A DNA stretch of 64,000 nucleotides from Leptoclinus maculatus (GCA_032191485.1 JAVDOI010000011.1:4973298-5037297); one strand, 5' to 3'. Positions 11,949 through 24,172 are shown, counted from the stretch's first letter. Made by a program: numbers and translations. The notes: a model not told the origin generated them from the letters alone.

Positions 11949-14212
11949 GAAAATGGCCAAATGAGGTCAAAATAAGGTGATACAATCACTGAAGCTTACT
12001 GTGCCTTCATCCTCTTTTTAATGACCAGGAGCATAGACTTACTTTTAGATTAGTCTTGGCCTTTGACTGGTCTTAGATAGTCAGGTTAGACTAGTCTAAT
12101 TAAGCCTGTCTGTTGTATACATATTAAGACACCTCTCCCCCGTCTAAGCCTGAGGTGAGAGCTCTGTTGCTATGGTCGTTCAGCTAGTTAACTATTTCAA
12201 CTGTTTATCCATACATTTTTTTAAATTCTTGTTGCAAATTCTTGTTTTGTTTCTGGACATCTTTAAAGACTGTTTTATCTTTTCTGGAGTTGCTGTCACA
12301 TTCACCTTTTTTTTGTTCCTCTGTGGAATGTCTTATTTCACCCATAATGCATTGTGCGACAGGCTGTCTTAAGTCACTCAAAGGGAAGCTTTATACAACA
12401 GCTATATTTAAGTTTCTATAGCAAGTTTGACAAAAACAATTCCATAAAATGTATTCTGGAGACAAAGTACATCACAACAATAATACATAAGCCATATTTC
12501 TAAATATCAATCATATGTCATAATAAACATTATGTCATGTTCATTATCACATATCAAAACATAAATCAGCTATGTATAAAAGTAGACATGTTGAATATAT
12601 GTGCAGAAATTCGGTCTTAACGCCCTTCTAGAAAAGTTATCTGGATCAAATCACCATAGCAGACCTTCATTACCTGCATCACTGTTTCTTGTATTGTTCC
12701 TCAATATGAATCATGCACCCACTGAATAGAAATGTAAAGTGCAGTATACAAACTGCTCTGCATCAACTGCTGATTAACGGCTTATTATGGTGTTAATACA
12801 TAGTTAGGAAAACACTTGCAAAAAGACTGTGTTGATGATACACAGTAATTGCTTTCTGCAGACATTAGCAATTGAATCTACTTGTATGACACATCAGAAA
12901 TTATTGGATTTCTTTCCCGCTTCTTTTCCCAAAGCATGCATCTCTTGTGCTGTCTCTCATTTGTGCAGTCTCATTAAGAGCCACAGAGTATCTTTGGTTT
13001 CTGAGCCTGTAGTCCCCTGGGAGGCTTCAGAAAATCAGAGCACCAAATGCTACATCTTTTCCAAAAATAGGGGAAAAAAAAGAAACAAGGTTAACTTTGT
13101 AGGTCGGCGCTGCCCACGTCCAGAGCGTTCATTTAGACAAATTATATGAAAAATGTTTTTCTTCGCTGAACCTGTGAGAACCCATTTGTATTCCTCGTAC
13201 AAATGAGGCCCCTCAAGTATAGTGCCTCCTGTCTTTCTTCTTGTAAAAGGTCTTTGGTTGCACTTACATAGTGTGCAACATAGTATACGGTCCCGAATGC
13301 ACTCAAAGCACTATTTTGTACTTTTTCTAAATTATATTTTTTCATCTTAACTTATTTGAAAGAGTTATAAAAATGAATGGCATCCATCATTATAAGAAAA
13401 CCTATTGATTATGTGTATTTTAACACAAATAGCTGGAATAGACTGACATTACTCTGGGTACTGAGGTGTGTACAAAAGGTGTTGGATTTTTGAATCTGTG
13501 TAAATTGCATTTCCATGGGGATAGTCACAATAATCCGTTTTGTAATGCAGACCTTTATACTAATTGGACTGCATTTTGATTGATGCATTTTGCAGCCGTT
13601 TGTCCCCCTCTTATCAGCTATTGACTGATTTGACCACTCTTTATTTTCACACTCATTAGTGAGGATAATTTTGCAAAACAGACGGGTGTCTCTCAGCCTA
13701 AAATTACTAATGCAGTTTCTACTGAAATAGAACAATTATTGGTTCAAGCTGCACATAAAAAAATCCTTTCAGAGTCCGGCTTATCCCTATCAATCAATAA
13801 AATAGATCATTTAAATGCTTCAGTCATTACAATTGAAGATGACAGGCGGTTTCTAAAAGGTCAAACACTTACAAACCTTTGGGAACTCCTTTAATAACAA
13901 AAGTGCTTTATCGCTAAAAACTAAATAATAACATAATGTTCCTGTGTATTATATTATATGAGTTTTCAGTACATCAGTGGTTCCCAAAGCTTTATTTTCT
14001 TAACAGGCCCCGAACGTTGATTGATTGATTGATCACATTTTATGTTAGCTTTGTGGTATGTCATTAAAAGCACTGGTTTATGTTGTGATTTTGTTGTTTA
14101 AACTAAAATGCCCCAAAAATCTGAAGCATACATGACAGTATAAGAGAGAGAGAACAAGACTATGGCCCTCTTCAATTACCTCCAAGGCCTTAAGCCCTGA
14201 AACCTCATGGAC
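11949..14212. other. intergenic DNA, no gene seen
   Basis: No supportable coding region. It holds a 14-bp perfect palindrome TTAGACTAGTCTAA at 12086-12099 and, at 13975, CAGTGGTTCCCAAAG, which looks like a lone hAT terminus without a visible partner. The frames of about 106-108 codons near 12.8 and 13.5 kb show no domain. Confidence 0.5.
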
Positions 14213-14216
14213 TTAA

Positions 14217-14485
14217 AGGTAAAGTGTGTAGCATTTAGGGGGATGTATTAGCAGAAATGGAATATAATATTAATCAGTATGTTTTCTTTAGCATATAATC
14301 ACCTGAAACAAAGATTTGTTGTGTTTTTTCGTTACCTTGAAATGAGGCGTTTATATCTATATACGGAGCAGGTCGTCTTCACGGAGCCAGTGGTTCTCCT
14401 ACACGCTTGGCACATGGGAGAAGTTTGAGTTGGTTGCAACCTGCAATCTCACCGCAAATGGCGCCGGATCCCACACACTAGACCT
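14217..14485. mobile_element. TTAA-flanked MITE (269 bp)
   Basis: Flanked by TTAA on both sides (14213-14216 and 14486-14489). The ends are inverted: AGGTAAAGTGTGTAGCAT at the left and, on the other strand, AGGTCTAGTGTGTGGGAT at the right, 14 of 18 matching. No coding capacity. TTAA target sites are typical of piggyBac-type or Kolobok-type transposons. The interior resembles a very abundant fish repeat from memory and appears internally shortened. Confidence 0.85.
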
Positions 14486-14489
14486 TTAA

Positions 14490-17400
14490 CTGGCGTCAAC
14501 TGGTAAGTGCGTGAGTGTGAGCCCTTGCAGCTTCACAATGGTGCAAATAGGAATGGGACAGCACTTTGCAAAGAAATATCACGTTATCCTTGACAATGCT
14601 ACAAAAAAGAGAATTAATAGACTGACTCCCTGGTTTTAACGTTTTCCAGGCTCTTGGTTTACAGAGTGGACGAGAGGCAATTGTCAAATAGTCAATTTAG
14701 GCTACTTGTTTAGGTCAAAGCAGCATCAAATTAAACAAAATTAAAAGAATTAGTTGATGAATAAGATGTTTAATAAAGCCTATGCTTGCATTCCTCTAAT
14801 TTCCTGTGTTTTTTATGTACCATTTTGAGCCCCCAAACACTTGACAATTTGACAGTTGGACAGCCCTAAACATTCACGTGCCTCGTAGTCTGTGAATCTG
14901 TGAGTGTGGCCGTTAAGCATTGGGCCCTTGAGTCTGCAGCCACTGATGTTGTTGCTGACGTTCAACAAGCTTGATGCTTTATTATGTTCATGTTTTGCAA
15001 GCTACCATTTTGCTAATCAGCACCAAAGACAAACTGAGGTTGATGTTACTAGTTGTACAGCTATTTGGTGATAAAACAAACGATTGGAAAAATTGAAATA
15101 TTAACCTGATGATGACTTAATCCTAATTGTATGAGGAAACTAAGATGTCCATATGCTGGTGGGACTAGATACAATTCAAGAATGTCTTTGACAAATTTTG
15201 TGCCACTACATCTAGTTTGTTTTGGACTCTGGACTAAAGCGGTAAATGGAACAAGCAAACAAAAGACATCCCACATACCCACCGCTAGCAGACAAACAGC
15301 ATTTCTACAGCAGCAGTAGTAGTAGTAGAACTAGTAGTCTTATGAAGAGAGAAGCTTTCTAAAGTACCTCTAAGGAATCCCTTAGGAAGCTGTAAGGATA
15401 CAAAACAAACAAAGTGCACCCCCCTACACACACACACACACACACACACCAGAGCAATTTACATGAACAGTAAATTGGCTGTGAATGAATGAATGAATAA
15501 GCTGTGTCGGATGAGGAGGGTTTATGTTTATCTCTGTCGTCTCTGTACTATCTGCAAAACAATTGCTAGGAACATTCCTGTTAAAGAAATACATTTTAAA
15601 AATCCACATTTGCTCACTGAGATCTCTTAAGTTTTTAATCACACACCGTTTCCAAGCACCTACAGGCCCCCGAGCCCAAGAAACACATAAAAGATCATAT
15701 AGACCTGCGACTCAAGTGAGGAAAAACTAGAGCTGTGTGGTTTTGCTTTGATGAGGAGAGTGGAGCTGGTTGTAACTGCAAGTCTGGGGCAGATGTTAGC
15801 CGGCAGGTTTTGGCTGTGTGTGCTTTCATTAGGTTTAGCTTTCATTCGCTCCCCGGTGACAGACTGGTTCTGCCAAATGAGCTCCCATGTGAGCCGACTT
15901 CATTTCCAACCCGGTGTCCAAAAATTGTGGCTGGCTGCAAAACTGGAAGACGTGCATGTGCCGCTTGTGCATCTTCTACACACATCCGGACATTCAATAA
16001 CATGAAATAGAATAGCTTTTGGTGGAAGACAGCAACACAATGCTCCAATCCTTTGGCATCATTGTTGATGTGCAAGTTAAGACAACTTCTTTTGTCTTTT
16101 TTCCCACAAAACAAAGGTAGATTTATGGGATTGGAGAATAGTTATTAAACTATAAACCTCTCGCACAGCAAGGCAGTGGTGAAAAGCGTCTCCAGGATAA
16201 TGGAGGGGAAACATTATTAGCAACAGAAACCCCTTTCACAATCCACATCGAATGTTCTCCAGTAAGCCAACAGTCGATATTTCTTTGTTAGCGTGTTGCT
16301 GCATTCTGTAATTATGTTTTTGCCCTTTCTGGGAAACACGGTCATGAAAGAAGAAATGAGGGGAGGGAAATTGAATTCTTTGCCTATGTAATTGTTTAAT
16401 GACGAATGGACCCATAAATTGGAGCAAAGAGACGGAAAGTTTGTACATTCCTCCCCTCCAGAAGGGAAAGCAATATTTCTTCCCGGTGAAATAAAATAAT
16501 TATCTATTCTGTTGAAGTGGCACCATCGTCCCCGAGTATGAATTTTATATAAAGCATTTTATTACCAGCTGTATACTTTGATGATTTATTAAACAACGTG
16601 AATAAAATGTCATGGTTGAAGCAGAGCGGCTGAGATCATATTTAAGGGGCAGGCGTCTTTTGAACGTTGAATCCAAGTGTTATTTGAACTCTGTCGAAGT
16701 TCAGCCCTCAAGAAACATTCGTCCTCATAAATACTTAAATGTCACATAAGCGTTTATCTACTGAGGTTTTCAAAGGAAGGTACAGTATAGATAATTGGTC
16801 TTGCTTTAGTTCTCATGGTGCAGTCGCTCTAGCTGAGAGGCGTATCATCCACTGAATACCTGCCCAGTGATTTAATTAGAACATGGATTCAGCCAGACAC
16901 TCTCTGTGGAACCAAGGTAATTAAAAAGTGGCCTTAAAAAGTCCATGTTCGTGTTTCATTATATCACATAAGCTGATATTCATAAGTCCTAGCAACACCA
17001 GAGCGAGTAAATTGAAATTAGGGGGAGAAAACCTCAAAGAAAAACATGGAAGATTGTGACCCGCAAAAAAGGTGGCATATCAATTTACAGGCCACAAACT
17101 AGCTCTTGTTACAGTTAATTAATCTGAAATTAAAAATCAACTCTACATTCAGGACAAGTATTTCACCATCGTACAGTGAAATGACACTGTACGATCTCTG
17201 AGGTTTTTGTCTTTGTCTTCTGATTTCTTACATCGGGACTTTTTTATTTTTTGTGTGAAACCTTTTTGGTGCATCATTTATACTCATGATCCTATTTCAT
17301 GAACAGGTGGCATTCGTCAGATTGAAATGCGCAATTTCAGAACAGAATAAGAAAACTAAATCTTGTATGATCGGAAATATTCTTCTGGTCAAACTTCCAA

Positions 17401-18424
17401 AGAATTGTAAAGGTGCACTTAGACTGAAAGTGAATCATACTTTAGAGGCGCCATGTTTGCATGAAAGTGCTTTAGACAAGACAGGATTAGATTCAAACAG
17501 TATTTGCTCTACCTGTGAAGACTATCTCGCTCTTAAAGTCGCATACACACATACTTAATGTGCATCTGTGTCCGACGCGTTATTTGATGCATTGTGGGTG
17601 AGAACTGCTTGCAGAAGTAGACGTATAAAACACAATCCTAGCATGAACTCAACCCTCCCATATCCCTGCCCATGTTTCCCCCCCTTCTTATACCCCCTTT
17701 ATTTCTCTCTGTCACATGCAATGTCCATTCAAGGTCCCACTCCCTTTTGTGCTACTTCCCTCATCGGCTGTTGATCATTAGCCTCTCTCCGACCTTGAAG
17801 AATCCGCCAACAATCTGCAACAAAGCACACAGTTAAAACTAACAACAATCTGGTATCCTTGACGGAACTCTGCCTACCAACATAAGTCATCATCACCTTG
17901 TACTTTGCACTATACCCTTCCTCCTCCCACACATTATTTGGTCTCCATGATCTGCTGGAATCTGGTTACTATTCCCTTCAGCACTTTTCTCATTCGTCAC
18001 TTTCAATGGATGCCTTGGGATGTTTTAAATCACTGCTTACTGCTTTGCTGCTAAAGTGCATTCTTATTGTGATATCATTAGTAGACTATTATCACTGCGC
18101 AGCATCATTCAAGATCAACCTCTTCACAATTGACTGTGTCAGCAAACTCACTAATGTCCTTCTTTCTCTATATTAGTAGTATTAGTCACACAAATGTAAT
18201 GGTTCAGACAAGATTATTTTAAACCTTTCACTATGAGGAGAAGTCGAGGAGTCCTCATTTCACCTTGCCATTGAGAATCAAATTCATTACATTGCATTTG
18301 TTTAAGAGATTTTGTATACAACGAAAGGAACAAGAGCTCCAGTTTGTCTCCCAGTTTTAGAGGAAATAAGACGTTAGTAAGTGCAAGCATGGTGTGTGGG
18401 TGTTGTTTCTATAAAGGTGTTTTT
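14490..18424. other. intergenic DNA, no gene seen
   Basis: Unique-looking sequence with one AC microsatellite (15425) and short TAG repeats near 15314. The stretch 16300-17100 has balanced composition and homeobox-type ATTA cores, so it is a candidate regulatory block, not testable here. No frame with a recognisable product. Confidence 0.5.
15425..15449. repeat. (AC)n microsatellite
   Basis: About 25 bases of AC repeats. Confidence 0.95.
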
Positions 18425-18675
18425 TTTTAGCCTGCGGTGGTAGATGGGCAGTGACTCTGCTGTTCTGACTCCAATGTGAAGTTCATTCATCCACTGTGGG
18501 GCCAGAGCAGAGAAGAGATGAGCAAACACAGGGTCCTCTGAGTGACAGGCAGGCAGTCGCCAAGAGGCATGGGGTGGTTGAGCTGCAGAGTGGAGTTTTA
18601 CCGTAGCTTGGAGGTACCGTAGGAGGAGCAGCTCCCTTCAGTGCCCTGTAGGCCGGCACCAGAGTCATGCACTGC
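18425..18675 (-). pseudogene. L2-type LINE 3' fragment, decayed
   Basis: Minus-strand reading is collinear with 36476-36720 of the better-preserved LINE in this window. Both hold GATGGGCAG-GACTCTGCTGT, CACTGTGGGGCCAG, and TCAGTGCCCTGTAGGC or TCACTGCCCTGTAGGC. It corresponds to the C-terminal part of the LINE polyprotein after the reverse transcriptase (YRALKG-AP motif). It is shortened and frameshifted, a dead copy. Confidence 0.85.
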
Positions 18676-19195
18676 AAACTGCAAACGAATGTAGCGCACA
18701 GAGAGGAGAGTTAGTTTAAAACAACTTTTGCGTGAGCTGCATGATGGTGTGGGTCGCGTTTGGATTAGTTTAACGTGTCAAAAATCAAGAGAGGAAGCAA
18801 TCGCATGTTGCAGATCGCACCTTGCATGTGGCAACTTTTCCACTTTTCCACTCTGTCCACCATGTGCCTGTTCTACCTGTGGCCTACAGTAAGTCACTCC
18901 TGCCACTCACACACACACACTAAACTATCATCATCCCCACATCCTCAGGCCCCTTGATTCCCTCTGGTTCAGAGGCCACTTTCAAATTTGCAACAAGCAA
19001 TCTGCGATTTGTCACGTGAGATTATTTCCTCTCTTGTCTTAAATTTTTACAATTTTAACAAAATGAAACAAATGTCTGGCCCATATATGAGCATGCGAGA
19101 TCCCTGCAGGACTTACGAATTATTCTGCAATTTGCGAGCAATAATGTACTAAAAGATGCTGCCGACATATTCATTTATATAGTGGTTGCAAATCA
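18676..19195. other. intergenic DNA, nothing recognised
   Basis: No frame or repeat supportable. It ends at the target duplication of the composite element that follows. Confidence 0.5.
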
Positions 19196-19249
19196 CTTTT
19201 GTATGGAAGCCCATTACTGCAAGCAAAAAAAATTAAGATCACTAAAAAA

Positions 19250-19469
19250 ATAGAAAGTCGAAATTATGAGATACTTTAACACAACAGTCATAGAAGCAGC
19301 TATGACATATGAATGGATTGTGAGTACATTGAAGACTTCTTTAAAACGCGGCTTTACAACACATGAAATACAGATGATGTTTCACATGGATTGTACTGAG
19401 CAAACGCACCCTTGAAGCTCTGGAGTATAAAGAATGAAACCAATGTGGCTGAGGTGGCGACCAATAAAC
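19250..19469 (+). repeat. left arm of 220-bp inverted repeat
   Basis: Reverse complement of 20019-20134 plus 19687-19811. Read end to end, the arms differ by one substitution (ACGCGG here, ACGTGG in the other arm) and one 21-bp indel, absent here at 19416/19417. Arm A also carries GAAATACAG, the uninterrupted version of the site where the nested MITE sits in arm B. Confidence 0.95.
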
Positions 19470-19686
19470 TATGGAAGCCCATTCACGGCAGCAAAAAAAA
19501 ATAAAATAAGATCACCAAAAAAAAAAATAATAATGAATTCACAAAAAAAGAAAAAAATGAATTCACAAAAAAAATAATAATAATAATTAATTCACAAAAA
19601 AAAAATATATATATATATATATATTTTTATTTTTAACTTTTTCTCTGTCAGCAAAAAAGAAAAAAAAAATGATGTTTCCAGTTGCT

Positions 19687-20134
19687 GTTTATTGGTCGCC
19701 ACCTCAGCCACATTGGTTTCATTCTTTATACTCCAGAGCTGCTTCTTGCTTAACATTCTATTCAAGGGTGCGTTTGCTCAGTACAATCCATGTGAAACAT
19801 CATCTGTATTTTATGGAAGCCCATTCTCGCCAGCAAAAAAAGTTAAACATTTTAAAAAGTAAAATAAAAAAAAATAAAAGATTATTAGAATTATTATTAT
19901 TTATTTTGTGGGTGGATTTTTTTTTTTTTTTTGTGAATTACATTTATTCATTATTTTTTTTTTTTTTAGTGATCTTTTTTTTTTTATTTGCTGGCGGGAA
20001 TGGGCTTCCATAGTATTTCATGTGTTGTAAAGCCACGTTTTAAAGAAGTCTTCAATGTACTCACAATCCATTCATATGTCATAGCTGCTTCTATGACTGT
20101 TGTGTTAAAGTATCTCATAATTTCGACTTTCTAT
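19687..20134 (-). repeat. right arm of 220-bp inverted repeat, interrupted by nested MITE
   Basis: The two arm pieces are 19687-19811 and 20019-20134. The arm has 21 extra bases at 19740-19760 relative to the left arm. Apart from that and one substitution it is identical to the reverse complement of 19250-19469. A 12-mer AGCAACTGGAAA occurs just past the arm (20135-20146), with its inverse (19675-19686) at the loop junction. Confidence 0.95.
19812..20012. mobile_element. nested 201-bp MITE with 6-bp target duplication GTATTT
   Basis: Inverted ends TATGGAAGCCCATTCTCGCC and, on the other strand, TATGGAAGCCCATTCCCGCC. The interior is A- and T-rich, with no coding capacity. GTATTT occurs at 19806-19811 and again at 20013-20018. 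The left arm has a single copy (AAATAC at 19366-19371) and so serves as the empty site. It belongs to the same family as the outer element. Confidence 0.95.
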
Positions 20135-20353
20135 AGCAACTGGAAAAATCTGGTCAGTGTTATGGTTACAGATGGATGCACCAAAAGTTTTTTTTTTTTT
20201 TTGCTGGTGGAAAAAAAGTAAAATAAAAAAAGAATTATTATTATTTATTTTGTGGGGGGATTTTTTTTATTTCTTTTTTTGTGAATTACATTTTTTTTTT
20301 TTTTAAGTTACTATTTTTTTTTTTGCTGGCAGGAATGGGCTTCCATACTTTTG

Positions 20354-23300
20354 TGACTCTGCCCCAAACAGAATTGTACAGTTTTGCTCAAAATGGAACA
20401 TGACGCTTTCCTGTCGTAGAACATGAATGAGTGAGGCGATCGAACTTTCGAGAGTTTGGAGTCCAATATAATCGTTGGTGCAATGTTGAAAAACACATTT
20501 GTCTGCTTTTCAAATTGATTGTTTTCTGAAGCATTTGGAATTAAATAAGAGAGAATGAGTCTGACAAAGAAACTGATTCAAAATATCTTCAATCGCGGGC
20601 ACTTTCAGCCAAAAGAAATTGAAAAGAAAAGAAATCATGAAAGTGATTCTTTTGCAGAAGAGATTCTGCCATTCCGAATTTTTTTTTCTTTTTGTGTAAA
20701 AAATCACCAAGCCGTTTTCTCGATTGTTGAGTCTACAGTAACTCTGCAGCATGGAAGGTGACCTGAGGCTATTTAATGTGCACACACACACACACACAAA
20801 CACACAGGTAGCATCAGCTGGAGAGCTGGTGTTTTTCTCTCTCATTCCCTCCCTGACACACACCCACACCGTATAGACACTGCCAACGGAAGTGGCTCAG
20901 AGGAGTCTCGAGCAAACAACAGAATATAACAGGCAAAGAAAAAAATATGTATTGTGATGTGTGTTTGGTGTAAAAAAATGAGTTGTGTACAGGCTGTCTT
21001 ATATGGACTACAAAAAACATGAATCCACAGAGGTTGTTGATGAGTGACAGCTTGTGTCTTCATACAAACTGGAATTTAAATTTCAATGAAGCAGATTTAT
21101 TTTTCATTCATTTTTAACACAAAAGACATGAGGTGCTCACAGAATTGAAGAAGAGTTGAAATTAAATGTAAATGTTTAAAGCACGGATTTCTCTATACTG
21201 CTATAGTTCTTATGAAACATGCGGCCAATACGGATCAGGAATCAGGCTAGTTGACAAAAGCATGCTCCGCAGGAAGGAGTAGCTGTGTAGTTTGCAGGGT
21301 GACAGGAATCCCGGCCCGGCATATATCCAACCCGCTGACAAATAAATGAAACTAAATGTTCCAACTGTGGAAAATAAACCAGAATTTCGGCTGACATTTT
21401 CAATTGATTGCACTGAAAACGAGCTGACCCCACCTGTGCTGCAGAGAGATAAGAGATTTACAATGCACACAGGTCTCAGTCAGCAGCACGCAGCTCTTTC
21501 CCCGTGTAAAAATGAATTCAACATCAGGGAAGAATAACACAATTTCATCCGGTTGTTTCATCTTCTTGCTTTTCCAGATTCTAGAGGGACTTCAAGAGCT
21601 CCCTATTTAGACTGCGAAGATGAAGTTATTTTCCGTTGCTATTGTGTGCGAAGGAGCCTCCTGATGTCACAACTCTCAGCAAGAGAAGATCAAAGCCACA
21701 CCTCTGGGCTTTGTTATATATTGAGTTAACTTCCAACACTCGCGATACATCTCTCTCCCTCAGCTCTTTCCCCTTATGGCAAAATAGCGAATTAAACTCG
21801 ACTTGTGTCATCATACGCAATCCGTCTTCATTTGTTAATGCGTCAGGGCCAGTTGCTACTGCATTGTGAGCCGAAACCAAGCAACGCAGCTTGCTCGTCA
21901 TACCGCCAGGGCCGTCGCTTAGTTCTCAAGGTCTCTGACAGCGTCACCTTTCAGTGATGGATTTGTCACTCTGGCAGAAGGAGGATAAAGTAAAGCAGAA
22001 GTGACGACGAGCGCCAGGTCCTCATGCCTTTCTTTCTGTTGGTACATGATGTGTGTCGAGCCCTTTTTATCATAACTCGAAGGTCAGATTAGTGTTGATT
22101 AATAGTTCAATGTTGGCGGTTGTTCCATTCATACGCACGTTGTTTGGCTCTAATAAGTTTAAGCCACAAGAACTCATTCGTCATAAAAACAAACTTTGAA
22201 CATCCACTTAATAAAAAACTGTATTAATACTGCTCCTTCTAATATAAAACGGCTGTTACATTACTTTATCAAGTTGATCTTGCTGTAAATGTCACATCTG
22301 ATCAACACCACACATAGAGAGTCACTCAGGGTCTGATATTAATGATTTCTTTATTTTCCAGGGAAATTGATAGATGTCTCAGAATTGTTTATTGAGGTCG
22401 ACAAACACGACCCTCGGATCGATGTCAGCTTATCAACTGCAGTATTAGTTACAACTTCCATATTGAGTTCTGCCAATAATGTCAGGCAAATAGAAGAATC
22501 AGGAGAAAGGGGAAATGGAAAGGAATAGGCGAGAGAAATCACTAAAATGGTTGAATATTCCCAGAGAATGACATGCAAAGGAGGGTCACCTTATTGTGAG
22601 GGGTTTGTCTATGAATTGTCTTTTGCAGCAGACACAGTTCAAGATGGTGTGACAAAGGCAATTACTGAAACGATACACACCTGCGTTTGATCCTTGATCT
22701 ATTGCACTCGATGGCGTTTGACTGTGTTGCAAGGCTTTCCAGAGATGTCATTTGCAAATACTGGACTCAGCACAAGATAAAATATGTGTGCATTTGTTTT
22801 CTACGCCGTTGGTTTGATTGGACATTACACACAGATGAAGAGATCACTGAACTACCAGTATTATGTTGAGACTGATAGCATAATTAGTGTGAAACTACTC
22901 GATGATCATCGTGGTGCAGTTACTGGTCTTTATTTTCCGTTTAAATGTTTTGGAATATGAACACAGTCTTGGAACTCACTGGGGATTTAAAAAGTCCATA
23001 ATACAAAGTAAAGATCTGAATTTGAAATCGCTTTTCATTTGCAGCACAAGCACTGTGCACAGCAGTTTAACTGTCTATTGTGCTGTTTGCTTAGTGAGTG
23101 TTTGGTGCATAATGAGCTTTCTCATTTTTCCCCTCACTTCCTATTAGCAGAAGCATTTTGTGAATAGTGATTCTTGCTTCGTGCTCACTGTGAACTGCAG
23201 TGATCAGTTTCTTCTCGCAGCAGGAAACACAACAACTCTTTGTTTTGTGTTTGAAGAATTTTTTAATTGTGAAAATCAGATTAAATGTCAAAACTGTGCA

Positions 23301-23820
23301 CGATACACACCTGCTCCATTGATAGTTAAACTCCTGCATGCCGTTCACCAAGAGCCCTCTTAACATGTGTTTCACTTGTATATAAAACCATCATCTGCCA
23401 GGTAGCATATCAATAACAACGGGTAAAACTTTCATTCGTAACTTCGAGCTTTAAGAGGTGAAGGTGCCCTTCATTGTCTTTAGTCTCTGCTGCCTTGAAT
23501 TGTCTTTGCATGGTCAGTATTGCGGCACAGGATTTGCAGTACAAAAGAACTATAATATGCTGTTAAGTGTCTTTTTGAAGTTCAAATGCTTCACTTGTGC
23601 CCAAAAAATTCTAAATCAATCCCTTTAATTGCCAATTATTGTAGTCGGAAATTGAGAGAAACAGAGCTTTAAGTTTCACACTATATACTGTGACACGTTT
23701 GGCCGGATACAGCACACACTGATCTGCATACAGTACATCACACTGCATGGTGAAACTGATATTTCATGTATTTCGTCAGTTTTGGCAGGAAAGCTTAGCT
23801 GGATTAAATCCTTATTCAAC
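20354..23820. other. intergenic DNA, no gene seen
   Basis: A short AC microsatellite lies at about 20779-20806. Frames up to 119 codons (minus, 20510-20869) are rich in Cys-Val from that repeat and have no domain. The rest looks unique; some well-balanced stretches (21600-22000, 22600-23350) could be regulatory, without proof. Confidence 0.5.
20779..20806. repeat. (AC)n microsatellite
   Basis: AC repeat of about 28 bases with one A insertion. Confidence 0.93.
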
Positions 23821-23851
23821 GGTGGTGGAAGAAGTATTCAGATCCTCTGAT
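23821..23851 (+). repeat. terminal fragment of fish DNA-transposon-like repeat
   Basis: GGTGGTGGAAGAAGTATTCA followed by GATCCTCTGA is, from memory, the start of an extremely common fish repeat. Only the end piece is recognisable. It may pair with the inverted GTGGTGGAA end at 24411-24457. Confidence 0.5.
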
Positions 23852-24172
23852 ACAAAATGTCGGAGAACTTGTCGTCACATCGCTGTGTGTTTTTTGTGCT
23901 CTTGTGAGTATGTGTTTCCCCTGACAGTCTCTCTGCTGTGTGGCGCAGTCTATGGGTGCTATATCTGACACAGAGAAAGCAGACAGGCCACAGCAGGAGG
24001 AAGCGTGCCTTGTGCTGCATTCGTTTCAAAATCCGGCACCTTCCCGCAGGTTTGTGAGGTGTGGACGTTTTCATTTGTGCTGTATAACGTAATCGTGTGA
24101 AACAATCAGAAAAGTACCGTTTTATTCTTCTGATTATGGTTTTCTCACTTACGCTGTTCCCTCTCTTCATTC

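Larger units (their letters stand above)
19202..20347. mobile_element. composite inverted-repeat transposable element (1146 bp) with 6-bp target duplication
   Basis: The outer ends are inverted: TATGGAAGCCCATTACTGC at 19202, and TATGGAAGCCCATTCCTGCC on the other strand ending at 20347. Exact flanking 6-mers CTTTTG lie at 19196-19201 and 20348-20353. Inside are a 220-bp inverted-repeat pair, an AT-rich loop (19470-19686) beginning with another TATGGAAGCCCATT, and a nested 201-bp MITE. Five copies of the terminus occur in total: plus strand at 19202, 19470 and 19812; minus strand ending at 20012 and 20347. No transposase is encoded. The 114-codon frame at 19669 crosses the arm and the nested element and is not a gene. 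A 6-bp duplication does not fit hAT (8), Tc1 (TA), piggyBac (TTAA) or Harbinger (3). Confidence 0.9.

Noticed and set aside
13975..13990. hAT element starting CAGTGGTTCCCAAAG
   Set aside because: The terminus looks right, but no matching inverted end or 8-bp duplication was found within 1.5 kb.
19669..20013. 114-codon frame
   Set aside because: It crosses from the palindrome arm into the nested MITE and ends in poly-Phe from a T-run; it cannot predate the insertion.
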